Assembly (NCBI RefSeq): GCF_042683245.1
Contig: NZ_JBHUJB010000083.1
Coordinates: 119,921 to 183,920 of the forward strand
DNA: 64,000 nt
DNA from: Rubritalea tangerina
GTDB lineage: Bacteria; Verrucomicrobiota; Verrucomicrobiia; Verrucomicrobiales; Akkermansiaceae
Direction: 5' to 3'
The position numbers were made by a program, and so were the translations under genes. The notes below the pieces were generated by a model. The model searched no databases and was not told the origin of the DNA. It saw nothing but the letters and a program-made list of their open reading frames with translations. Positions 27,358-34,212 of the stretch are shown piece by piece (the first letter of the stretch is position 1; every line of letters starts with the position of its first letter).

Positions 27358-28947
27358 ATGAAAAGTTATCTAATGTCGTTAGTTGGTGTGGTTACATTTT
27401 GTGTCACAATTGAAGCAGCTCCTGAGAAGCCTAACATTATCGTTCTCATTTCAGACGATACTGGCTGGGGTGATTTAGGAGCGTATGGAGGGGGGGCTGG
27501 ACGTGGAATGGCGACGCCGAATTTTGACCGTATGGCGAATGAAGGCATGCAGTTTTGGTCGTACTATGGTCAGACGAGCTGTACTCCCGGTCGTGCTGCC
27601 ATGTTGACTGGGCGTAACCCTAACCGCTCAGGCATGACAACAGTGGCATTCCAGGGGCAGGGAGGAGGACTTCCTGCTGCCGAATGGACTTATGCTTCGG
27701 TATTGAAGAAAGCGGGTTACAATACCTTTTATGCGGGGAAGTGGCATCTTGGTGAAGACGATTATGCCATGCCGATCGCGCATGGATTTGATGTGATGAA
27801 GAACACCTTTCTTTATCACTTGAATGCTTATACATATCCATTGGAGTCCTTCAATCCGGATATGGAGCCAGAGTTGCGTGAAGCATTCAAGAAGATCACT
27901 ACTGGTTTGTTAGAAGGTGAAGCTGTTGGCAAAGCGAAGGAAGTGGCGAAGATCGACGACTCTAACATCGCTGAAATTGATGTGATGACGACCAAGGTTT
28001 CACTCGAGTACCTCGAAAAGTACGCGAAGGAGGACAAGCCGTTTTTGATGAGTATTAATTTCGGTAAGAACCACCAGCCGAATATTCCGGCGAAAGCATT
28101 TAAAGGGAAGTCTGCGGCGAAGAGTAAGTACGCGGATTCAGTGTGTGAACTGGATCATCACGTCGGCCAGACCATGGACAAGATCCGTGAGCTTGGGATC
28201 GATAAGAACACACTCGTGATCTACACCGTGGACAATGGTGCCTGGCAGGATGTGCATCCAGATTCAGGCTATACTCCATTTCGCGGTACCAAAGGAAACT
28301 GCCGTGAAGGTGGTAGCCGTGTGCCAGCCATTGCGTGGTGGCCGGGAGTGATTGAGCCTAATAGCAAGTCGCACGCGATTGTGGGCGGGCTCGATATGAT
28401 GGCGACTTTTGCCTCTCTCGCTGGCCTTGAGCTTCCTAAAAAGGACCGTGAAGGCAAACCAGTTGTTTTCGATTCTTATGATATGACACCCTTGTTAGAG
28501 GGCAAGGAAGAGGACTGGAAACGTAAGTCTTGGTTCTACTTCACTGAACAAGAGCTTTCCCCTGGTGCGATTCGTGTTGGAAAGTGGAAGGCGGTATTTA
28601 ACCTTCGTGGCGACAATGGTGCGATGGCGGGCTCTGAAGCGCCTGCTGCCGAGCTCGGTTGGCGTGGTCCTAGCAAGTATGCTGCGACCGTCCCTGCGAT
28701 TTATGATCTCTGGCAGGACCCGCAAGAACGTTACGACGTGTTCATGAATAGTTATACAGAGAAGACTTGGACTCTGGTGATGTTCAATGAAGCGCAAGCG
28801 CAGTTGATGAAGAGTTACGAAAAGGATGAGCCGCGTAAGATGCAGAGTGAGGTCTACACTGGTCCTATGACGATCGAGCGCTTCCGTAAAATTGAGGAGG
28901 TGAAAGACGTGCTCAAGAAGAAGGGGATCGAGCTACCGAAGGAGTAG
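27358..28947 (+). CDS. Arylsulfatase, secreted
   Basis: 529 residues. Signal peptide MKSYLMSLVGVVTFCVTIEA, then PNIIVLISDDTGWGDLGAYGG (Asp33, Asp34) and the formylglycine motif C75-T-P-G-R79. GKWHLGED (near residue 124), TVDNGAW and a C-terminal RVGKWKAVF..YDLWQDPQERYD region fit the arylsulfatase family common in marine Bacteroidetes, Planctomycetes and Verrucomicrobia. The gene stands alone with an AT-rich 260-base leader and a hairpin terminator after it. Codon choice looks more C-rich at third positions than that of the neighbouring sulfatases, which may mark higher expression. Confidence 0.92.
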   Translation: MKSYLMSLVGVVTFCVTIEAAPEKPNIIVLISDDTGWGDLGAYGGGAGRGMATPNFDRMANEGMQFWSYYGQTSCTPGRAAMLTGRNPNRSGMTTVAFQGQGGGLPAAEWTYASVLKKAGYNTFYAGKWHLGEDDYAMPIAHGFDVMKNTFLYHLNAYTYPLESFNPDMEPELREAFKKITTGLLEGEAVGKAKEVAKIDDSNIAEIDVMTTKVSLEYLEKYAKEDKPFLMSINFGKNHQPNIPAKAFKGKSAAKSKYADSVCELDHHVGQTMDKIRELGIDKNTLVIYTVDNGAWQDVHPDSGYTPFRGTKGNCREGGSRVPAIAWWPGVIEPNSKSHAIVGGLDMMATFASLAGLELPKKDREGKPVVFDSYDMTPLLEGKEEDWKRKSWFYFTEQELSPGAIRVGKWKAVFNLRGDNGAMAGSEAPAAELGWRGPSKYAATVPAIYDLWQDPQERYDVFMNSYTEKTWTLVMFNEAQAQLMKSYEKDEPRKMQSEVYTGPMTIERFRKIEEVKDVLKKKGIELPKE

Positions 28948-28970
28948 TTCTTGATGTAAGTTTAATCAGG

Positions 28971-28997
28971 AAGCTGGTAAACATAGTCTACCAGCTT
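28971..28997 (+). terminator. Probable terminator after arylsulfatase
   Basis: A 9-bp perfect stem (AAGCTGGTA / TACCAGCTT) with a 9-base loop, 24 bases after the stop at 28947. The following bases are only moderately T-rich, so termination strength is uncertain. Confidence 0.6.
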
Positions 28998-29017
28998 TCT
29001 ATGTTACAGGGGATCAG

Positions 29018-29141
29018 GATCCAAAGCCTCGTATTTCTATTGAACCTCGAAGAGGTTCATTCTCCAAGCCCAGTGTTACGTAGTAACGCCGGGCGGTATG
29101 AGTCTAGATAAGAGAAGTCTGAAAGACTTCAGGCTTGGATC
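29018..29141. repeat. Multi-hairpin structure flanking the IS200-like transposase (left side)
   Basis: An outer inverted pair (GATCCAAAGCC at 29018-29028 with GGCTTGGATC at 29132-29141) encloses three small hairpins: GAACCTC-GAA-GAGGTTC (29042-29058), GTTAC-GTA-GTAAC (29074-29086) and AAGTCT-GAA-AGACTT (29115-29129). All have 3-base loops. It ends 31 bases before the transposase ATG. This resembles the REP/hairpin arrays that accompany REP-associated tyrosine transposases, or a structured transposon end. Confidence 0.6.
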
Positions 29142-29172
29142 GTGTCTTGATCTAAGTTCATGTTAGAGTGTC

Positions 29173-29622
29173 ATGTCTCAGTCATTGTCGCGCATTTATT
29201 TGCACATTATTTTTTCTACGAAAGAGAGGTTTCCTCATTTGACCGAGGATGTTTTGAGGGAGGAGACGCATGCGTATCTAGGTGGGGTGGCTAAGTCTAT
29301 GGGCTGCCAACCAGTGATTGTTGGAGGCGTAGCGGATCATGTACATTTGCTTCTTTGTTTTTCTCGGACGATGGAGGTGGCTAGTCTTGTGAGAGATCTC
29401 AAGCGGAGGTCTTCTGTGTGGCTCCACGACAAAGGTATAGACAAGTTTGCGTGGCAGAATGGTTATGGGGTGTTTTCCGTTGCACTATCGAATGTTGGTG
29501 AGGTGGAAACCTATATTCGGAATCAAGAGGAGCATCATCGGAAAGTGGGATTTCAAGAAGAGTATGGCGCTTTTTTGAAGAAGCATGCTGTCCAGTATGA
29601 TGAGCGGTATGTGTGGGATTGA
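29173..29622 (+). mobile_element. IS200-like transposase (REP-associated, HUH/Y1 type)
   Basis: 149 residues, the usual length of Y1 transposases. The start SLSRIYLHIIFSTKERFP and the metal-binding H-x-H in ADHVHLLLCF (about residues 55-64) are diagnostic, and the catalytic tyrosine is in VETYIRNQEEHH near residue 115. The enzyme nicks single-stranded DNA at hairpins. It looks intact. It is flanked on the left by a hairpin cluster and on the right by two ~104-bp repeats rich in tri-loop hairpins, which suggests a REP-associated (RAYT) gene rather than a classical IS200 copy. No other copy of the gene is in the window. Confidence 0.88.
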
Positions 29623-29630
29623 TAGAGCAC

Positions 29631-29734
29631 ATGCCGCAACGCTTTCAGCGTTGGGTGCTCATGCTGTGGTTTGGTCCCAAGGTGGTCGCCTGCGGCTCGA
29701 CCTTGGGCTGGGAGAGGGAAGTCCATTGGACTTT
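29631..29734 (+). repeat. Hairpin-bearing direct repeat, copy 1 (BIME/REP-like)
   Basis: 104 bp repeated 230 bases downstream with about 90% identity. It contains CAACGCT-TTC-AGCGTTG, a longer hairpin with arms CCCAAGGT and ACCTTGGG, and AAGTCC-ATT-GGACTT. It begins nine bases after the transposase stop codon. Confidence 0.8.
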
Positions 29735-29860
29735 ATTGGCTAGAAGGGTTGGGGAGTTGAATGAATGTGTGAAGTGTTAGGAATGAGACACTCCGTTTTG
29801 TCTAATGTGGAGTTGTTGCTCAGGCCGAATCAGGTGTTAATATGTGTTGATAATGGTTTC

Positions 29861-29964
29861 ATGCAGCAACGCTTTCAGCGTTGGATATAGGTGTTGTGGT
29901 TTGGTCCCAAGGTGGTCGCCTGCGGCTTGACCTTGGGCTGGGAGAGGGAAGTCCGTTGGACTTT
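29861..29964 (+). repeat. Hairpin-bearing direct repeat, copy 2 (BIME/REP-like)
   Basis: Second copy of the element at 29631-29734, with the same three hairpins. Changes in the last hairpin are in the loop only (AAGTCC-GTT-GGACTT), so the stem is kept. The stretch between the copies (29735-29860) holds no gene that I can see. The copy runs to 40 bases before the next gene's ATG. Confidence 0.8.
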
Positions 29965-30003
29965 TTACTGGAGGTGATATCCGATGTGGGAGAGAGTTTT
30001 GAT

Positions 30004-30840
30004 ATGAGGTTTCTTTCTATTTTTTGTGTGTTGTTGTGTAGTTCTGTTTTTTTGACTGCTGAAGAGTTTCTATTGTACGAGGAAAAGTCACGTGGTGTTG
30101 GCACAAAATGGCAGATGACAAACAAGACTCATTCGAAAGATATTCGGGCAGAAGTATTTGGAGTTGATGAGGGTTCAGTGGTTGTTCGTTCGGAAGCCTT
30201 GGTGGAGCATCTCTCGGAAGTCGAAGTTCTCTCAGAGCATCGTCACATTATCACAATTTTAAAAAATGAAATGACTTCGACCATGCTTGATGGAGACGAT
30301 AGGCGAGAATCTGAAGTGAAAAATTTAGGTGTATTGGTGGGGAGGAAACTTGAGTTTGAGTATCGATTTTCTCAATGGAATTTTAGGCCAAGTAAAGAAC
30401 AATGGTCAGAAGCAGAGTTAGCAAGGATAGCTGACATCATAGACGTAATGAATTCTGAGCGGCGGATATATGGAGGTGGGAAGCGTAAAGTCGGTCAGTC
30501 TTGGAGAATCTCAGCTTCAGATTGGATGTCAGGAGCGATGGATTGGAAAAACTTAGATGGGGACGTTAAGGTGCATTTTCTAGAGGTAGTGAAACACGAG
30601 GGTAGGAGGTGCGCTTTATTGAAGATAGTTGGTGATGTAGAGGGGACGACCATAGAGGAGGGAGAGAATGTAGTATCTATTAAAGGAGAGGTTCACATAT
30701 ATCGTGACTTAGAGCTATTGATTGATGTGTCTGAAAAGGCAGATCTTAAATGGAGCTGTAAGTCATCGACGGACGAGGGAGTGGTACAAATTGATTTTAA
30801 TTACATGAGTAACAGCAAGGCTGTTCAAGTTACTCCGTAA
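30004..30840 (+). CDS. Secreted protein of unknown function
   Basis: 278 residues from ATG 30004, which opens a signal peptide (MRFLSIFCVLLCSSVFLTAEE). The frame continues upstream through the repeat to a TTG at 29881, but that extension is only repeat DNA read as protein. The mature part is charged and beta-rich with no named motif (FLEVVKHEGRRCALLKIVGD; WSCKSSTDEGVVQIDFNY at the end). Base composition is more AT-rich than that of most genes here, which fits arrival with, or growth next to, the mobile element. The function is unknown. Confidence 0.7.
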   Translation: MRFLSIFCVLLCSSVFLTAEEFLLYEEKSRGVGTKWQMTNKTHSKDIRAEVFGVDEGSVVVRSEALVEHLSEVEVLSEHRHIITILKNEMTSTMLDGDDRRESEVKNLGVLVGRKLEFEYRFSQWNFRPSKEQWSEAELARIADIIDVMNSERRIYGGGKRKVGQSWRISASDWMSGAMDWKNLDGDVKVHFLEVVKHEGRRCALLKIVGDVEGTTIEEGENVVSIKGEVHIYRDLELLIDVSEKADLKWSCKSSTDEGVVQIDFNYMSNSKAVQVTP

Positions 30841-30852
30841 ATTTTTTGATGA

Positions 30853-30886
30853 AAAAGGGCTGATAGATGTTTCTATCAGCCCTTTT
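30853..30886. terminator. Bidirectional rho-independent terminator
   Basis: A perfect 15-bp stem (AAAAGGGCTGATAGA / TCTATCAGCCCTTTT) with a TGTT loop, lying between the convergent stops at 30840 and 30912. A- and T-runs on both sides let it serve both the secreted protein gene and alaS. Confidence 0.92.
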
Positions 30887-30911
30887 GTGTGGAGTTTTTC
30901 TTAACTGGTTG

Positions 30912-33785
30912 TTAGCCGAGCTTTTCTTTTGCAGCTGCGAGGAGGGCGTCTGCTTTGTCGAGCTCTGGTGCTGCGCCGCGTGCTTGGTCTGGCTTGCCGC
31001 CGCCTTTGCCGCCTGCGATTGGGCCGAGCTCTTGGATGAGCTTGCCAGCTTGGAGACCGGCAGCTTGAGCGTCAGGTCCACAGAAGGCACCGATGTGGAG
31101 GCGTGAGCCATCGTTGACGATGAAGAACGCCGCTTTTGTGTACTGTTTCTTTTTGCAGCCATTTATCAGTTCCTGAAGCAAGCTTGCAGGGCCTTCGACG
31201 AGGGCGGCTAAGTTTTCAGTTTCCAGTTTCCAGTTTCCAGTTGAATCCTCGGCTAGTGCCTCGTTGAGCATATTATCAGCCATAGCTGCTGCTGCACCTG
31301 CTTGTGCTTTCTTGAGCTTCTTGTCGGCAGCGGTGACGGTGTCACGGAGGCCTTGGGTGTAGGCGAGTGACTTGTTGAAGGTGTTGTTCACTTCCTCGAA
31401 GGATGCTTCAGCAAGCATGCCGGACATAATGTGTGCTTCGAGTGGGTAGTGGATTTCTTCTGCTCCAACAGCTTTGAGACCTTCGTTGATCTTCTCGAGT
31501 TTGGCGCGGAGTTCGTCTTCCTCGTGGCCATTCTTTTCCATGATACCGCGTGCCCAATCGTAGGCTGCGACACCACAAGCGGCTTCGATACGGCGGACGC
31601 CGGAAGCGATCGCGCTCTCGGATTTGATCTTGAAGATGCCGATGTCAGCAGTGTTGTCGAGGTGGGTACCACCGCAAAGTTCCATAGCGTAGCCATCGAG
31701 CCCGAGCTCGTTGCCGCCGATCTGAACCACGCGAACCATCTCGCCGTACTTGTCGCCGAAGAACTGCATGATGTCCTTGCGGTTCTTGACGTCAGCGTGT
31801 GGGACCTCGTTGTAGAAGACGCCGGAGTTCTCCGCGATCTTCTGGTTCACTTTGACTTCGATTTCAGCAATCTGCTCAGGTGTGAGCGCGCCAGAAGTGA
31901 AGTCGAAACGGAGACGGTCGGTTGTGACGAGGGAGCCTTGCTGGGTCGCATCGCTAGAGACGACTTCGTGGAGTGCCCAGTGAAGAAGGTGAGTCGCTGT
32001 GTGGTGTGTTTCGATACGGCGACGGCGCTTAGCATCGACTGTTAGGGCAACGGTGTCGCCAACTTTGATAGCGGATGACGGATTGCTGATTGCGGATTTG
32101 GAAATCTCGTGTGCGATCGCTTGGCCGATCTTTTGCACAGAGGTGACTTCGATTGCTTCGCCGAAGTTGCCATCTTTGAATGGTGTGAGGATACCTGTGT
32201 CGCCGAGCTGGCCACCCATTTCTACGTAGTATGGGGAGCGATCAGTGATGACTAAGAGAGACTCTTCACCTTCGTGAATTTCGAGCACTTTCGCTTCGCT
32301 AGAGTCTTCGCTGTAGCCGGTGAATTCGGTTTCTACATCGGAAGAAATGTCGAGCGCGCGGACGACGGTCTTCTTCTGAGATGCTTGGGAAAGCGTGCGA
32401 GCTTCGTCCATGCGCTTCTCGAAGCCATCCATGTCGATCTCGAGCTTGCGCTCCTGACAGAGGAGTTCGGTGAGGTCGATTGGGAAACCGTATGTATCGT
32501 AAAGTTCGAAAGCGAAGTCGCCGGATATCTTTCCTTTTTCCGCTTCTTTGTCGAACATGCCGAGGCCACGGTCGAGGGTGCGGTTGAAGGATTCTTCCTC
32601 GCGAGTCAGTGTCTCTTTGATCGCTTCGCGGCGTTCGCCCATTTCTGGGAAGGTGCCTTTCATCTGGTCCACGAGTACGTCGACGAGCTGTGGAAGGAAT
32701 GGCGTCTCACCTGTGAAACCGAGTGTGCGACCGTACCTCACAGCGCGACGTAAGATGCGGCGAAGGACGTAGTTGCGGCCGGTGTTACCCGGAAGGATGC
32801 CATCAGCGATGGAGAAGGAAAGGGTACGGATGTGGTCGGCGATGACGCGGAAGGCGACAGCCTCTTTCATCTCCGCAGAGAGGGTGGACTTGTCGACTTC
32901 GACGGACTCTGGGTAGATGTCGTTGTACTTCTTGTTAGAAATCTCTTCGAGCTTAGCGAAGATTGGCGTGAAGACGTCGGTCGCGTAGTTGGTAGGCTTC
33001 TGCGAGAAGTCGGTGAAGCCTTTGGTTCCCTGATAGATCGAGCATGCGCGCTCGAAGCCCATGCCGGTATCGACGTGCTTGGATGGAAGGTCACGGAAAG
33101 TGCCGTCAGCTTCGGCATTGTACTGAATGAAAACGAGGTTCCAGACTTCGATACAGAGGTCGGAGTCCATGTTGACGAGCTTGCCCTCAGTGTCGCCGTT
33201 AGGAGTGAGGTCGACGTGGAGCTCGGAGCACGGGCCGCATGGGCCAGTTTCGCCCATCATCCAGAAGTTGTCCGCCTTGTTGCCATCGACAATGTGCTTC
33301 TTCGGGTCGAGGCCCTTGGATTCGAAAAGTTTTGCCCAGAGGTCGTAGGCTTCTTGGTCGAATTCGGATGGGTCACCGAGTGATTTGTCCGGACGGTAGA
33401 CCGATGCGTAGAGACGCTCTGCTGGGAAGCCGAGGCGCTCGACGATGTATTCCCACCCCCACTGGATGGCTTCAGCTTTGAAGTAGTCGCCGAAGGACCA
33501 GTTCCCAAGCATCTCGAACATGGTGTGGTGGTAGGTGTCGTAGCCGACATCATCGAGGTCGTTGTGCTTACCACCTGCACGGATACATTTCTGCGTGTCA
33601 GCTGCACGCGGTGGATCGTATGGAGCCTTTTCGGTGCCGAGGAAGTAAGGGACAAACTGGTTCATGCCCGCATTGGTGAAGAGCAGGCCAGGGGACTGTG
33701 GAAGCAAGGAGGCGGAAGGCACGATGGTGTGCTTTTGCTCCTTGAAGAAGTCGAAGAATGATTGGCGTATTTCGTTCGCGGTCAT
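30912..33785 (-). CDS. alaS: Alanine--tRNA ligase
   Basis: 957 residues, longer than the typical 870-880 and matching full-length AlaRS plus small inserts. The class II core is at the start (MTANEIRQSFFDFFKEQKHTIV..., TNAGMNQFVPYFLG, KCIRAGGKHNDLDDVG). The editing domain has the zinc-binding HTATHLLHWAL (His-x3-His, around residue 600) and CGGTHLDNTADIG (around 705). The C-terminal glycyl-rich C-Ala domain (GGKGGGKPDQARGAA) is present. It charges tRNA-Ala in the cytoplasm and edits mischarged Ser/Gly. Odd: residues in the linker before the C-Ala domain include NWKLETENL, encoded by a heptad minisatellite (31211-31243). An inverted repeat lies in its leader at 33826-33847. Confidence 0.98.
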   Translation of the reverse strand: MTANEIRQSFFDFFKEQKHTIVPSASLLPQSPGLLFTNAGMNQFVPYFLGTEKAPYDPPRAADTQKCIRAGGKHNDLDDVGYDTYHHTMFEMLGNWSFGDYFKAEAIQWGWEYIVERLGFPAERLYASVYRPDKSLGDPSEFDQEAYDLWAKLFESKGLDPKKHIVDGNKADNFWMMGETGPCGPCSELHVDLTPNGDTEGKLVNMDSDLCIEVWNLVFIQYNAEADGTFRDLPSKHVDTGMGFERACSIYQGTKGFTDFSQKPTNYATDVFTPIFAKLEEISNKKYNDIYPESVEVDKSTLSAEMKEAVAFRVIADHIRTLSFSIADGILPGNTGRNYVLRRILRRAVRYGRTLGFTGETPFLPQLVDVLVDQMKGTFPEMGERREAIKETLTREEESFNRTLDRGLGMFDKEAEKGKISGDFAFELYDTYGFPIDLTELLCQERKLEIDMDGFEKRMDEARTLSQASQKKTVVRALDISSDVETEFTGYSEDSSEAKVLEIHEGEESLLVITDRSPYYVEMGGQLGDTGILTPFKDGNFGEAIEVTSVQKIGQAIAHEISKSAISNPSSAIKVGDTVALTVDAKRRRRIETHHTATHLLHWALHEVVSSDATQQGSLVTTDRLRFDFTSGALTPEQIAEIEVKVNQKIAENSGVFYNEVPHADVKNRKDIMQFFGDKYGEMVRVVQIGGNELGLDGYAMELCGGTHLDNTADIGIFKIKSESAIASGVRRIEAACGVAAYDWARGIMEKNGHEEDELRAKLEKINEGLKAVGAEEIHYPLEAHIMSGMLAEASFEEVNNTFNKSLAYTQGLRDTVTAADKKLKKAQAGAAAAMADNMLNEALAEDSTGNWKLETENLAALVEGPASLLQELINGCKKKQYTKAAFFIVNDGSRLHIGAFCGPDAQAAGLQAGKLIQELGPIAGGKGGGKPDQARGAAPELDKADALLAAAKEKLG
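31211..31243. repeat. Heptad minisatellite inside the alaS coding region
   Basis: Four consecutive 7-base units on the given strand: AGTTTTC, AGTTTCC, AGTTTCC, AGTTTCC, then a partial AGTTGAA. It is read in frame in alaS as part of NWKLETENL. A related heptad tract occurs at 53536-53563 after groL. Confidence 0.8.
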
Positions 33786-33825
33786 GAGATTGCTTGTCGC
33801 TTATCTAGTTGTGAAAAGTGGAGAG

Positions 33826-33847
33826 CTCTTGAGCAATGGCTCAAGAG
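33826..33847 (-). promoter_or_regulatory. Perfect 9-bp hairpin in the alaS leader
   Basis: CTCTTGAGC-AATG-GCTCAAGAG, 41 bases upstream of the alaS ATG. There is no T-tract on the reverse strand, so it is not an obvious terminator. E. coli AlaRS represses its own gene by binding a palindrome near its promoter (established); whether this hairpin does the same here is inference. Could also be an RNA leader element. Confidence 0.4.
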
Positions 33848-33976
33848 ACAATTGGATGACCGAGGGAGTAGGTGCTCAGCGGCTGAGTTTCAAGGGTTTT
33901 CTGGGAAGAGGCTTGGTTCTGAGACGCAGGCTGGTGGGCGTTTTTGGGGAGGTGGAGGCCTGAGTGCTGAGCTTTA

Positions 33977-34182
33977 TACCATCTCTCGACTCGGAATAGA
34001 GGAATGGAGTGTGGTTGAGTCTTGTGAAGTTTGCGCTTCGCGATTTTAGAGTAAATCGGATTACCTTACCGAATGTCATCGTTGTCATTCAGTTGTCCCG
34101 CGGGTGCGGGAGGCCTTCACTCCGCCCTGCTATTCTGCAAGCTCATTCCGACCATTCGTCCATTCCGTTTCGCTCAATGGTA
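33977..34182. mobile_element. MITE-like element, 206 bp, copy A
   Basis: A 206-bp unit that recurs at 45301-45710 with about six substitutions (the second copy is interrupted by another element). Its ends are imperfect inverted repeats: TACCAT...CGGAATAGAGGAATGG against the reverse complement TACCAT...CGGAATGGACGAATGG. It is flanked by TTA on both sides (33974-33976 and 34183-34185), a 3-base target duplication. No transposase is encoded. It lies between the alaS leader and the end of the kinase-like gene; the rest of this 428-base gap (33786-33973) holds the alaS leader and no gene. Confidence 0.85.
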
Positions 34183-34212
34183 TTAGGTCTCAGGCAGCTC
34201 ACTCGTGTGGGA

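Noticed and set aside
29631..29964. CRISPR array from the two ~104-bp repeats
   Set aside because: Only two copies, too long, with internal hairpins and a 126-base spacer; fits REP/BIME-type elements next to the transposase instead.
29881..30003. N-terminal extension of the secreted protein at 30004
   Set aside because: It is the 104-bp hairpin repeat read as protein; the signal peptide begins at 30004.
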